From Opitutaceae bacterium (GTDB lineage Bacteria; Verrucomicrobiota; Verrucomicrobiia; Opitutales; Opitutaceae), in the NCBI GenBank assembly GCA_028284235.1, contig JANQSC010000040.1:1-60709 (forward strand): a stretch of 60,709 nt of DNA, given 5' to 3'. Positions 44,201 through 53,554 of this stretch are shown in pieces; position 1 is the first letter of the stretch, and the number at the start of each line of letters is the position of its first letter. The notes under the pieces were generated by a model. The model was not told where the DNA came from, did not search any database, and was given only the letters and a program-made list of their open reading frames with translations. A program made the position numbers and the translations under genes.

Positions 44201-45661
44201 ATGCAACGCGCCGCCCCCACTTCGTTCGCTCTTTTGACCCTACTGCTGGCATTGGCCGGATGCGCCGGCGACGCTTCCAAAACGGAATCGTCGGCTCCTC
44301 AGAAATACAATGTCCTCTTTATCGCCGCCGACGACTTGCGCATGAACCTCGGCTGCTACGGAGACGAAATAGCGGTCACTCCGCATCTCGACCGACTGGC
44401 CGCTCAGGCAATGGTGTTTGAACGAGCGTACTGCCAATCCCCCAGTTGCAACGCCTCGCGCGCTTCTATTCTCACCGGCATGTATCCACATTCGATTTCC
44501 GTCTGGAAACTCGGCGACCACTTCAGAAAGACCGCTCCGAACGCAATTACGTTGCCTCAGCATTTCAAAGCGCAGGGCTACCACACCGAGTCCATCGGCA
44601 AGGTGCTTCACAACTACGCCAAAATCCGAGACAACGAACACTCATGGAGCGTCCCCGCTCGAATGGACCAGCAAAGCCACTTCAAGGACTACGCCTTCGA
44701 AGAGAATTCCCTGAAGAACAAAGTCAAAGGCCTGGTTGCGGAAATGGCCGACGCGCCCGACCAGTCCTACGACGACGGACGGATCACGCAAGACGCCGTA
44801 ACCACGATCCAACGACTGGCGCAGCAAAAGCAGCCTTTCTTCCTCGCCGTCGGATTTCTCAAACCTCATTCACCCTACAACGCTCCAAAACGGTATTGGG
44901 ATCTCTATGACAGAGGAGACATGAGAGCCCTGGGACCCGAAGACCGACCGGAAAACCAGTCCGAATACAATTGGTACAACTACACCGAGCTGCGCACTTT
45001 TCCGGAAATACCCAACGAGGGGCCCATCCCGAGCGAATTGGCCAAACGCATGCGCCACGGCTACTACGCCGCAACCAGTTTCCTTGACACCAATGTGGGT
45101 CGCCTTCTCCAGGCGCTCGAGGATGCGGGCGTATCCGAAAATACGATCGTTGTATTCTGGTCCGACCACGGCTACCACCTCGGAGAGAACGACCACTGGA
45201 CGAAAGTCACTCCCCGCGAGCTCGATAGTCGCGTGCCATTGCTCGTTCGTGTTCCCGGCAAGGCGCCCGGCCGCGCTGCCGGTATCGTCGAGTACACGGA
45301 TCTGTACCCTACGCTCGTCGAGTTGTGCGCGCTGCCAGAAGTTGACGGCCTAGACGGAGTGAGCTTCGCCAACATGTTGGACAACCCCAAGTCGACGACG
45401 CGAGAAGCGGCCTTGACCCAAGTCATCCGCCCTTGGCCGGCCCGAGGCGCTATCGAGCAAATCGGCTACTCCATACGGGATCCAGATTTTCGATACACAC
45501 GCTGGGTAGATTTCGGTACGCGTGAGACGCTCGCAGAAGAACTCTACGAACACCCTCAGGATTCGCTTGAACGCGACAACCTTATTCAGCGGACCGACTT
45601 CCAAGCCGACAAAGTTCGACTCGCTAGTCTCATGGACGAGATCCTGCAAAACCGAAACTAG
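44201..45661 (+). CDS. Iduronate-2-sulfatase-like lipoprotein sulfatase (S1_7-like), CNASR
   Basis: 486-residue predicted lipoprotein sulfatase (lipobox LALAGC, Cys21). 'IAADDLRMNLGCYGD' (D44-D45) is the S1_7/IDS hallmark; formylglycine precursor Cys83 sits in C-N-A-S-R with Ala at the third position; 'IGKVLHNYAK' replaces GKWH, and 'FWSDHGYHLGENDHWTK' supplies later metal and substrate residues. ATG 44201 is chosen since the lipoprotein signal starts there. Monocistronic by position: divergent upstream, and convergent downstream with only three bases between stop codons. Confidence 0.9.
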   Translation: MQRAAPTSFALLTLLLALAGCAGDASKTESSAPQKYNVLFIAADDLRMNLGCYGDEIAVTPHLDRLAAQAMVFERAYCQSPSCNASRASILTGMYPHSISVWKLGDHFRKTAPNAITLPQHFKAQGYHTESIGKVLHNYAKIRDNEHSWSVPARMDQQSHFKDYAFEENSLKNKVKGLVAEMADAPDQSYDDGRITQDAVTTIQRLAQQKQPFFLAVGFLKPHSPYNAPKRYWDLYDRGDMRALGPEDRPENQSEYNWYNYTELRTFPEIPNEGPIPSELAKRMRHGYYAATSFLDTNVGRLLQALEDAGVSENTIVVFWSDHGYHLGENDHWTKVTPRELDSRVPLLVRVPGKAPGRAAGIVEYTDLYPTLVELCALPEVDGLDGVSFANMLDNPKSTTREAALTQVIRPWPARGAIEQIGYSIRDPDFRYTRWVDFGTRETLAEELYEHPQDSLERDNLIQRTDFQADKVRLASLMDEILQNRN

Positions 45662-45664
45662 CGA

Positions 45665-46627
45665 TCAGCGTCGTGGTTCTCTGGGCACTGCTTGAATCGT
45701 CTGGTCGGACCAGCTTATTTTGTTGCCTCTCAGGTGATGGTCAAAGAAGGCTTCGACGAGTTCCGTCGGCTTGGTTCCGAAGCCGCGACCGTGTTCCCCG
45801 TCCTCCACGGTGATCAGAGTTTTTTCGACCCCCTTCTCTTCCAAAGCGGCATAGAGGAGCTCCGACTGATTGAACGAAACAAGCGGATCCAAGGTGCCGT
45901 GCACGATGAGAAAAGGGGAATCGTCGGGGCTGACGTAGGTGATCGGATTCGCGGTCGCTACTTTGTCGGGATTCTCCTGGATCGGGCCGCCAATGAGCAG
46001 CGACTCAGGAGAGTCCGGGGCGTCGTGGTCCAGCCTGGCGATATCAATAGCGGTTGCGTTCATCGTCAGCAAATTAGTCGGACCGAAGAAATTGGCCACG
46101 CAGGTCACGCGGCTTGAGTATGCATTGTGGGACCCGAGAGAACCGTCCATGGCGGGGACGTCCCCGCTCGTTCCGAGCATGGCGACGAGATGTCCGCCGG
46201 CGGAAGTCCCCCAAACACCGATTCGGTCGGGGTCGAGATTGTGTTTCTTGGCGTTGGCCCGAATCCACCGAATGGCGGCCTTGCAGTCGTGAATCTGAGA
46301 AGGCCATTGAGACTCTCCACTCAGACGGTAGCCGACGGTCACCCCGGCATACTTTCCGCTGGCGACAAACGGTCTAATTCGATTTTGGCCGCCCTTTTTG
46401 TTTCCGTTGCGCCAGCCACCGCCGTGGATGAAGACGACAACTGGCAGTGGTTTGTCCACACGTTCTACCGGCAACATCAGATCGAGCATTTGTCGCGGGT
46501 TGTCTGTGTCCGCGTAGGGGATGTCTTCGACCAGCCGTATCGATTCAAGGGTTTGAGCAGAGACGAACTGAGTCGCGGCGACAACCGCCAAGACGGCGAT
46601 CAATACAGGGATTGAGTGGTGTTTCAT
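45665..46627 (-). CDS. Exported alpha/beta hydrolase (BD-FAE/HSL-type carbohydrate esterase)
   Basis: 320-residue exported hydrolase, signal MKHHSIPVLIAVLAVVAATQFVSA. Oxyanion motif HGGGW (68-72), nucleophile Ser142 in GTSAGG, acid in 'HGTLDPLVSFNQS', and His in 'EDGEHGRGFG' are all visible. The layout matches BD-FAE/acetyl-esterase-like proteins that deacylate plant or algal glycans. It lies 111 bases downstream of the AEC transporter gene and may be the third gene of a sulfatase-transporter-esterase unit. Confidence 0.85.
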   Translation of the reverse strand: MKHHSIPVLIAVLAVVAATQFVSAQTLESIRLVEDIPYADTDNPRQMLDLMLPVERVDKPLPVVVFIHGGGWRNGNKKGGQNRIRPFVASGKYAGVTVGYRLSGESQWPSQIHDCKAAIRWIRANAKKHNLDPDRIGVWGTSAGGHLVAMLGTSGDVPAMDGSLGSHNAYSSRVTCVANFFGPTNLLTMNATAIDIARLDHDAPDSPESLLIGGPIQENPDKVATANPITYVSPDDSPFLIVHGTLDPLVSFNQSELLYAALEEKGVEKTLITVEDGEHGRGFGTKPTELVEAFFDHHLRGNKISWSDQTIQAVPREPRR

Positions 46628-46738
46628 GGGGCAATGGTTCGATCAGGTTTTACGAATCGACACGACCGGCAGTATCACCCGCGACGAGTTCGCCTTCAAG
46701 CCTAACCCTCGATCGACGAAACTACTGGTACAGCGCGA

Positions 46739-47620
46739 TTACAGCACCAGCCCCAGGAGAAGGGGCAATCCAACTACGGCGAGCAGCGTCGAAGCAACGA
46801 CCAGACCCGCCACATGCTCTGCATCGCGCCCGTATTTCTGCGCAAGCATATAGGAGGTGACGGCCACCGGCGTGGCCGCTTGCAGCACCAATACGCCGAA
46901 GGCCTCATAAGACAGGTCCATCCAAGTGCCAACCAACCAGGCCGCGCCCGCGCAAATCGTAAACTTCAACGCGGAAAGGCCAAAGGCCGGCAAAAGCCGC
47001 TTTACCTCCAAGCGCGCCAATGCCACTCCCAGCGTCAACAGCATCAAGGGGATCGCCATTTGCCCGATCAGATCAATCGTGTTGGTCAGCCATTGGGGCG
47101 TCCGCCACCCCATCACCAGAAACAAAGCCCCCGCCATGGTCGCCCACAGCATTGGCTCTCTGAGCGCGCGCGTCAGTTGCCCGCCACCGGTAATCATCCA
47201 AATGCCCAAGCTGAACGACAGAACCGCCATGATCGCGAAAATGATCACTGCATGATCCAGTCCCGTTTTGCCGAAAGCGAAGAGCGCCAACGGCAGCCCG
47301 ATATTGCCGGTATTGTTGAATATCATCGGCGCCAGATAGGTCTCCGACCGCAGTCTCAAAAGCTGCACCAACGCCCAGCACGCAGCGATGATGATCGCGT
47401 AGGTAGCAAGAGTCGCCTGAAACGTCCCGCCGATTTCGGACAAGCTCACCTCGGTCGTCATCAACGCCACAAATATCAGGCAGGGCACCGAGACGGACAT
47501 GGCCAACCGCGTAACGAATTCCGTTCGGTATTCAAATCCTGCTTTGATCCAAACAAAACCGATCAAGGCCAGCGAAAAGACCGGCGCAACGATCCCCAGT
47601 ACTGTCAGCGCTAATTCCAT
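46739..47620 (-). CDS. AEC family transporter (auxin efflux carrier-like)
   Basis: 293-residue inner-membrane protein with about ten helices in the AEC/BART-superfamily pattern. Signature pieces are 'MIFNNTGNIGLPLALFAFG', 'LTLGVALARLE', 'LQAATPVAVTSYMLAQKYG'. ATG 47620 is preferred; an upstream start at 47647 adds nine polar residues. Bacterial members move small carboxylates such as malate or malonate. It sits 49 bases downstream of a sulfatase, so it might export or import an organic acid from glycan breakdown; that is inference. Confidence 0.88.
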   Translation of the reverse strand: MELALTVLGIVAPVFSLALIGFVWIKAGFEYRTEFVTRLAMSVSVPCLIFVALMTTEVSLSEIGGTFQATLATYAIIIAACWALVQLLRLRSETYLAPMIFNNTGNIGLPLALFAFGKTGLDHAVIIFAIMAVLSFSLGIWMITGGGQLTRALREPMLWATMAGALFLVMGWRTPQWLTNTIDLIGQMAIPLMLLTLGVALARLEVKRLLPAFGLSALKFTICAGAAWLVGTWMDLSYEAFGVLVLQAATPVAVTSYMLAQKYGRDAEHVAGLVVASTLLAVVGLPLLLGLVL

Positions 47621-47669
47621 CCAATACTCCGTTTTCTCGGAGTCCACAACGAGCGAACTACCACGCCCG

Positions 47670-49163
47670 CTACCAATCCCGCTTTTGAGCTTCCCGCGTC
47701 ACCGCGCGGCGTCGAAACGCATCCGCCTGTTGGGCCTCGACAAAGCCGTCGAGGTAGCTCGGGTCGTCGCGGTTTTGGAACGCGGCGAAGACTGGATCGT
47801 TGGTCCTTTCCATAAACCGGCTCAGCTTCTCGCGATGCGCCTCAATCTCGTCCTGATAGTCGGGATGGTTGATTAGATTGATTAGATTGTCCGGATCGTT
47901 CTCGACATCGAAAAACTCCTCCACGACGCGATAGTCGTACTGCTGGAGAAGCTTCGACGCAAAGGGGTCGGTTTTGGCTAGAGCGATCATCTCCCGATAC
48001 GTGAGCGTTCCTTGGCCGGCCGCTTGAAACTTTCGGCCGCCCGTTGCCCAGGGATTGAAAATGTAGTTGAATTGCTTGGACTGAACTCCCCGCATCGGAT
48101 GGCGACGACGGCCCGAGCTCTCGTTGTATTCCTTAAACACGTGATCCAATTCAGGCTGTCTTATTCCTTGCAAAACTTTGTAGAACGATCGCCCTTCAAG
48201 CCCTTTCGGGTGCTCGATCTTCGCGATGTCCAACAAGGTCGGCAACAAGTCGAGGGCGGAGATCATATGATCCGTATCATGGATACCCGGCTTGATTTGC
48301 CCAGGCCAGCGAACCATCCAAGGCGTGCGCGTGCTATGGTGATACAAGCAAGTCTTCGCGAACGGGAACGGCATCCCGTGGTCGGAGAGAAACATAACAA
48401 CCGTGTCGTCCGCTTGCCCTGACTCGGCTAGCGCCCGCAACGTCTCCCCGACACAATCATCCGCCCGGCTGACCGACATGTAGTAGTGGGCGAGCTCTTT
48501 GCGGATATTCGGCGTGTCGGGAAGGTAGCCAGGAACCGGGATTTCTTCTGGGGTATAGAGTTTGCTCGGCGTGTAGGGATCCTCCATTTCCTTCCGTTGA
48601 TTCCAGCGGTAAAACGGGAGATGCGGATCGGAAATATTGATCAGGAGGCAGAAGGGCTTGTCCGCCTCCTTCGACGCCGCGATTCCCTTGGCAGTCATCC
48701 GATAGTAGGCGCCCGCGTCCTTAATGTGATTTTCCTCCCTGACACCCTCTGCCATTTCGAGATCCCAGGGATAAGGATAGTAAGGCGTAGTATGGGACTC
48801 CTTCCCGAAAATGCCCGTAAAGTACCCGCCCGCTTTCATCAGATCTACGAGATGCGGGTAGTGCGGCTCCTTGATCGCGTAAAACCCTTCTACCAAATTG
48901 CTGTGGGACGAACGTCCCGTGAACATCACATTCCTCCCGGGGTAGCAATTGCCGACCATCACATGGGCGTATTCGAAACGCGCCCCCTCCGCCGCTAACT
49001 GGTCCATGTGAGGCGTAATCCCCTTCAACGGACTACCGTAAACGCCAACGGAATCGCAGTTCATATCATCGACGGAAATGAAGAGAATATTGGGTCGGTC
49101 GGCCGAAGCAAATGGGCTCAATGCCGCGAAAAACAGGAAAAAACGGAAAATGGGGCGAAGCAT
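47670..49163 (-). CDS. Sulfamidase (N-sulfoglucosamine sulfohydrolase)-like sulfatase (S1_8-like), CYPGR
   Basis: 497-residue exported sulfatase from ATG 49163 (signal LRPIFRFFLFFAALSPFASA). 'ISVDDMNCDSVGVYG' gives the metal aspartates; the formylglycine precursor Cys73 is in C-Y-P-G-R, an allowed but unusual C-x-P-x-R variant with Gly at position four. The GKWH motif is replaced by 'GIFGKESHTTPYYPYPWD'. Together with 'PVPGYLPDTPNIRKELAHYY' and 'LSDHGMPFPFAKTCLY' this follows the layout of human SGSH. First gene of a probable minus-strand unit sulfatase - AEC transporter - esterase. True substrate unknown. Confidence 0.88.
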   Translation of the reverse strand: MLRPIFRFFLFFAALSPFASADRPNILFISVDDMNCDSVGVYGSPLKGITPHMDQLAAEGARFEYAHVMVGNCYPGRNVMFTGRSSHSNLVEGFYAIKEPHYPHLVDLMKAGGYFTGIFGKESHTTPYYPYPWDLEMAEGVREENHIKDAGAYYRMTAKGIAASKEADKPFCLLINISDPHLPFYRWNQRKEMEDPYTPSKLYTPEEIPVPGYLPDTPNIRKELAHYYMSVSRADDCVGETLRALAESGQADDTVVMFLSDHGMPFPFAKTCLYHHSTRTPWMVRWPGQIKPGIHDTDHMISALDLLPTLLDIAKIEHPKGLEGRSFYKVLQGIRQPELDHVFKEYNESSGRRRHPMRGVQSKQFNYIFNPWATGGRKFQAAGQGTLTYREMIALAKTDPFASKLLQQYDYRVVEEFFDVENDPDNLINLINHPDYQDEIEAHREKLSRFMERTNDPVFAAFQNRDDPSYLDGFVEAQQADAFRRRAVTREAQKRDW

Positions 49164-49242
49164 AGCCGACAACCGTCCAAAAAAGAGGCAAGATACGCAA
49201 AGAAAATCAAGAAGCGCGCCAAAAACGCCTCACCCAACCGAC

Positions 49243-50751
49243 ATGCCCCAATACCTAGCGCCCGGCGTATACGTCCAAGAAGTCCCATCCGGCATCCGCT
49301 CCATCGAGGGCGTTTCGACCTCGATCACGGCATTCGTCGGACGTTGCCAACGCGGGCCTCTCGATACTCCTGTTTCCGTGCGGAGCTTCCACGAATTCGA
49401 AAATAGCTTCGGCGGCTTTTGGAAACACAGCGAACTCCCCTACGCAGCCAGCGACTTTTTCGAGAACGGCGGCAAAGAGGCGCTCGTCGTTCGTATTGCC
49501 AACGGCGCTACAACGGTCCGATTCAGCCTCCCCTCCTCCCGAAGCAAGGAGCCTCCGCTCCTACTTGAATCCGCAAATCCCGGGGCCTGGGGAAAACAGC
49601 TCGTAATATCTTCAAGCGAGGCTCCACACAATGGCTCGCTTTTCTCGCTTACAGTCTACGATCCCTCCACCAAACAAAGCGAGACCTTCGACAAACTGAG
49701 CTGTCGGCCGAAAAGCAAGTACTTCATCCCCAAAGTCCTCAATCGTTCCTCGAATTTGATTCGCGTCGTTCGCGAAAATCGAAAGTGGCAGATCCCCAAT
49801 TCCCGCCCCGCCCCCCAAAGCAAAGCCTCAGTTGTTTCGGGATTCGGCACCGATGGCAGGTCGCTGGTCGCGGACAACTTCTCCCACAACCGCCACAAAC
49901 GCCGCCGAACCGGACTCTACGCCTTGAAAAAGGCGGACATCGTCAATCTCCTCTACATCCCCCCCTACAAGTCCGACGGGTCGATCGAGCCCACGCTCGT
50001 CACAGACGCCGCTTCCTTCTGCGAACAAAACCAAGTCTTTCTCATTCTCGACCCTCCCCCCGCTTGGAACGACGTTCAAAGCGCGGCCGCTCAATCCCAG
50101 GCGCTCGCAACATCGAGCAAAAACGCAGCCGTGTTTTTTCCTCGGATACAAAAACTCGACCCCCTCGACCCTCCAAACTCGAGAGACGCCGCTCCAGGCG
50201 GGTCTATTGCGGGGATCTTCGCCCGCATCGACACAACCCGAGGCGTCTGGAAAGCCCCGGCAGGCGTCAAAGTCAACGGAGCCACCGGTCTCGCGCTCGA
50301 CGTTTCCAGCGCCGATCAAAACCTCCTCAATCCGCAAGCGATCAACTGCGTGAGGCGATTCCCAAACCGCGGCATTCTTCTCTGGGGCGCTCGCACCTTG
50401 CAAGGACGAGACTCTACGCCCTCGGATTGGCGGTACATCCCCATCCGTCGCCTTGCCCTCCACATCGAGTCGTCCCTGATTCGTGGCACTCAATGGGCCG
50501 TATTCGAGCCGAACGACGCGAATCTCTGGAGCTCGATCCGAAGCTCCGTATCCAATTTTCTCCACCAGCTCTGGCGCGAAGGCGCCTTTCCGGGCGCCAC
50601 TGCGAACGAATCGTTCTTCGTCCGATGCGATCGCTCCACCATGACGCAAGCCGACCTCGACTCGGGCCGCCTGGTGATCCAAGTCGGATTCGCCCCGCTC
50701 AAACCTGCCGAGTTCATCATGCTCCAACTCTCTCAAAAAACCGCCTCGTGA
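49243..50751 (+). CDS. Orphan phage tail/eCIS sheath protein
   Basis: 502 residues. It opens 'MPQYLAPGVYVQEVPSGIRS', the conserved N-terminal arm of contractile tail sheaths, continues 'GVSTSITAFVGRCQRGPLDTPV' and 'AASDFFENGGKEALVVRIA', and ends with the sheath C-terminal domain ('RRLALHIESSLIRGTQWAVFEPND', 'FLHQLWREGAFPG', 'FFVRCDRSTMTQADLDSGRL', 'VGFAPLKPAEFIM', each shortened). Length and both polymerisation arms look complete, closest to extracellular contractile injection systems (Afp/PVC/MAC-type). No tube, baseplate, spike, cap or AAA+ ATPase gene is within the window. Longer in-frame starts reach 49078 inside the divergent sulfatase and are rejected. Intact reading frame argues for selection. 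Role as a lone sheath is unknown. Confidence 0.85.
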   Translation: MPQYLAPGVYVQEVPSGIRSIEGVSTSITAFVGRCQRGPLDTPVSVRSFHEFENSFGGFWKHSELPYAASDFFENGGKEALVVRIANGATTVRFSLPSSRSKEPPLLLESANPGAWGKQLVISSSEAPHNGSLFSLTVYDPSTKQSETFDKLSCRPKSKYFIPKVLNRSSNLIRVVRENRKWQIPNSRPAPQSKASVVSGFGTDGRSLVADNFSHNRHKRRRTGLYALKKADIVNLLYIPPYKSDGSIEPTLVTDAASFCEQNQVFLILDPPPAWNDVQSAAAQSQALATSSKNAAVFFPRIQKLDPLDPPNSRDAAPGGSIAGIFARIDTTRGVWKAPAGVKVNGATGLALDVSSADQNLLNPQAINCVRRFPNRGILLWGARTLQGRDSTPSDWRYIPIRRLALHIESSLIRGTQWAVFEPNDANLWSSIRSSVSNFLHQLWREGAFPGATANESFFVRCDRSTMTQADLDSGRLVIQVGFAPLKPAEFIMLQLSQKTAS

Positions 50752-50883
50752 CCCGATCCCACTCCAAAATCCGCCCAAAAATGGCGTCGCCCGCCCCCGG
50801 GGCCCAAATCGATACGAAATAATCTCTTTTATGCCAATCGTCACATGCCTGAATTCGTACTATAACTCGAGTATCCCAGCCTT

Positions 50884-52176
50884 ATGAAAATTCAACCACT
50901 CCAAACTCTCCTCGGCCTCGTGGTCGCAACCCTGTTGATCCCGATCGCCTACGCTTCGGAAATCGCTACCCAGTCCGACTGGACCGGATGGCGGGGTCCG
51001 GATCAAACCAACATCTCCCCGGACACCGGCCTCCTCAAGTCGTGGCCGAAAGGCGGCCCGAAACTGCTCTGGACCTACGAGAACGCGGGAAGCGGCTACT
51101 CCAGCGCCGCGATCGTCGACGGAAAACTCTACACGCTCGGCTCGCGCAACAGCCAGGAAATGGTCATCTGCCTTGACGCGAACACCGGGAAGGAACTTTG
51201 GACGGTGGAGTTCGAAACCGATCCGGAAGAAGGATACCGCACTCAATGGGGCGCCGGACCCCGTTCGACGCCGACCGTGAGCGATGGCCATGTCTACGCC
51301 CTCGGTGTGGCGGGCGACATCGTTTGCCTCACTGCCGACAAAGGAACGGAAGTTTGGAGCAAGAACTTGGTAACTGATTTCGGCGGCGCCGTTTCGAGGT
51401 GGGGCTATTCGGAATCGCCGACCGTCGATGGCGACAAAGTGCTCGTCACCCCGGGCGGAAGCAAAGGCGCCATCGTGGCCCTCAACAAGAAAACCGGGGC
51501 AAAGCTGTGGCAGTCGAAGAAACTGAAAGACGCCGCCGAGTATTCCTCCGTGGTCGCTGCCGATGTCGATGGGAAACGCCAGTACATACAGCTATTTATG
51601 AATACGCTCGCCGGCGTCGATGCCGCGAACGGAAATTTGCTTTGGAGATCCGATTGGCCTCAAGGGCGAACCGCGGTGATTCCCACGCCGATTCACCGAG
51701 ACGGCCACGTATTCATGACTTCAGGATATCGCGCGGGCGCCAAACTCGTTAAAGTAGACGGAAAAAAAGCGGAAAACGTTTGGGAAAACCAGGAGATGAT
51801 CAATCATCACGGCGGCGTGGTTCTCATTGGCGATCACGTGTACGGATTTTCCGATCAACGAAAAGGCAACCTGATGTGCATCGATTTCATGACCGGCGAA
51901 GTCGCCTGGATGCACCGCGTCGAACGCGAACTCCACAAAGGAACCGTTCACGCGGCCGACGGAATGCTCTACTGTCTCAACGAAAGTGAAGGATGGGTTT
52001 ACCTAGTAGAAGCGAACCCGTCCGGCTTCAAGGAACGGGGCAAATTCCAGCTCCCTAAAGAGAGCGCTTTGCGCGACGATCACAACGGGAAGATTTGGTC
52101 GCATCCAGTCGTCATCAACGGGAAGCTCTACCTGCGCGACCAAGACCTGATCTTCTGCTACGACGTGAAGGGCTAG
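50884..52176 (+). CDS. Exported PQQ-like beta-propeller protein
   Basis: 430-residue exported propeller (signal MKIQPLQTLLGLVVATLLIPIAYA). Blades: 'CLDANTGKELWTVEF', 'CLTADKGTEVWSKNL', 'ALNKKTGAKLWQSKK', 'GVDAANGNLLWRSDW', 'CIDFMTGEVAWMHRV'. Opening 'DWTGWRGPDQTNISPDTGLLKSWP' is the common PVC propeller start. It follows the sheath gene on the same strand by 132 bases and converges with another propeller gene. BamB/PQQ-type fold; catalytic role not demonstrable. Confidence 0.82.
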   Translation: MKIQPLQTLLGLVVATLLIPIAYASEIATQSDWTGWRGPDQTNISPDTGLLKSWPKGGPKLLWTYENAGSGYSSAAIVDGKLYTLGSRNSQEMVICLDANTGKELWTVEFETDPEEGYRTQWGAGPRSTPTVSDGHVYALGVAGDIVCLTADKGTEVWSKNLVTDFGGAVSRWGYSESPTVDGDKVLVTPGGSKGAIVALNKKTGAKLWQSKKLKDAAEYSSVVAADVDGKRQYIQLFMNTLAGVDAANGNLLWRSDWPQGRTAVIPTPIHRDGHVFMTSGYRAGAKLVKVDGKKAENVWENQEMINHHGGVVLIGDHVYGFSDQRKGNLMCIDFMTGEVAWMHRVERELHKGTVHAADGMLYCLNESEGWVYLVEANPSGFKERGKFQLPKESALRDDHNGKIWSHPVVINGKLYLRDQDLIFCYDVKG

Positions 52177-52193
52177 CCGTTAGTCCGAGCCCC

Positions 52194-53465
52194 TCACTCC
52201 AGTCCAATCGCGTAGAGCATTTCCGAGCGTTCTTCGCCCTCGTAGTTCGCCACTCGAAAGTAGAGTCGATTGCGAACCACTGCGGGCGAAGCGAAAATCT
52301 CGTCACCCAACTTGCTTTCCCCGACCACCTTGAGGCCGACTTCATTAGGCTCGATGGCGATCACATCTCCTTCTTCATTTGCGTGGTAAAGGTAGCCTCC
52401 GGCATAGACAAGCGATGCGCTTTCAGGACTCTTCGGCAGACGTTCCCGCCAACGAATTTCTCCATTAGCCGCATTCCAGCAGTACATCAATCCGCCTTCG
52501 GAAACGCCGTAAAGCGAACCGTCGACCAATATCATCGATTGTTCGTAGCATTTAGCAGGGCTCGTCCAAGCGACTTCGCCGCTGACGACATCCGTAGCCC
52601 AAGTTTCACGTCCAGGAAATCCTCCTGACGCGTAGACGAAACGGTCGTCCCAGACCACGGTGTTAGCTGTGACTGGCGGACCGCCCTGAACGCTCCAAAG
52701 TTCCCGACCGGTTTTCGGATCGAACCCCGCTACGCGCTGGCCGTGACCACTCGTCAGAAGCTGCTCTCGGCCCGAGACTTTCCCCAAAGCAAGCGTCCCG
52801 AAAGAGGATTTCTGCGATGCCCGCGACACGCGCCAAACCTCCTCTCCGCTCGCCGTGTCGTAAGCCACGAGATAGCCGGTACCGATGCTGTCATTACTCA
52901 CCACAATGGTATTGTCCACGATAACCGGGGTTGAACCGTAGCCAAACGTATACTCGGATTCGAATACGCCAACTTTCTTCTTCCATAGAACCTCGCCGTC
53001 CTTGTTGAGCGCGAAGAGTCGGAGACTCTTGTCGCTTGTATAGAACAACGCGAACACACGCTCCCCATCGCTGATTGAAGTTGGCGATGCATGCGTGTTG
53101 TTTCCGTGGATACCATCAGGAAGCTCGCCTTCAAGCAGAACCGTCTCCCACAAAAGCTCTCCCGTAGCGGTCGAATAGGCCAGCGCGGATTGTGTACCCA
53201 TGTCTTCCCGAGCTGTGGTCAAAAAGAGCCGATCACCCGCAACGATCGGCGAAGAATGTCCACGGCCCGGTATCGGAACACCCCAAACAACATTCTCAGA
53301 AGAGGAAAATTGCGTCGGCAGGTTTTGCCCCGCAACGGCGTGCCCGTTACCGAACGGCCCTCTCCAACCAAGCCAATCTCCCGAATCTCCAGCGGCAAAA
53401 GCGGTCAATACCAACCACGAAACTCCGACGAAAAGCGCCCTTTTAAAATCGATTGCAGTAGCCAT
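52194..53465 (-). CDS. Exported PQQ-like beta-propeller protein
   Basis: 423-residue exported propeller from ATG 53465 (signal ending TAFAAGDSGDW). Blades: 'AYSTATGELLWETVL', 'ALNKDGEVLWKKKV', 'AYDTASGEEVWRVSR', 'GFDPKTGRELWSVQG', 'CWNAANGEIRWRERL'. It faces the previous propeller gene convergently (17 bases apart) but the two are not close copies. Upstream, towards the cytochrome c fusion gene, is a 222-base gap with a long hairpin (53555-53622). Confidence 0.82.
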   Translation of the reverse strand: MATAIDFKRALFVGVSWLVLTAFAAGDSGDWLGWRGPFGNGHAVAGQNLPTQFSSSENVVWGVPIPGRGHSSPIVAGDRLFLTTAREDMGTQSALAYSTATGELLWETVLLEGELPDGIHGNNTHASPTSISDGERVFALFYTSDKSLRLFALNKDGEVLWKKKVGVFESEYTFGYGSTPVIVDNTIVVSNDSIGTGYLVAYDTASGEEVWRVSRASQKSSFGTLALGKVSGREQLLTSGHGQRVAGFDPKTGRELWSVQGGPPVTANTVVWDDRFVYASGGFPGRETWATDVVSGEVAWTSPAKCYEQSMILVDGSLYGVSEGGLMYCWNAANGEIRWRERLPKSPESASLVYAGGYLYHANEEGDVIAIEPNEVGLKVVGESKLGDEIFASPAVVRNRLYFRVANYEGEERSEMLYAIGLE

Positions 53466-53554
53466 ATACACTGGCGACTACGCTTGAGAATCACGATTGA
53501 TTTTCGAAATAACCAACGAAACAACCCACATCCGGATTTTCCGCCAGATTCCTC

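Noticed and set aside
21815-50751. A functional link between the Hcp-like protein and the tail sheath
   Set aside because: They are about 27 kb apart on different strands, and one is exported while the other has no signal; only fold relatedness connects them.
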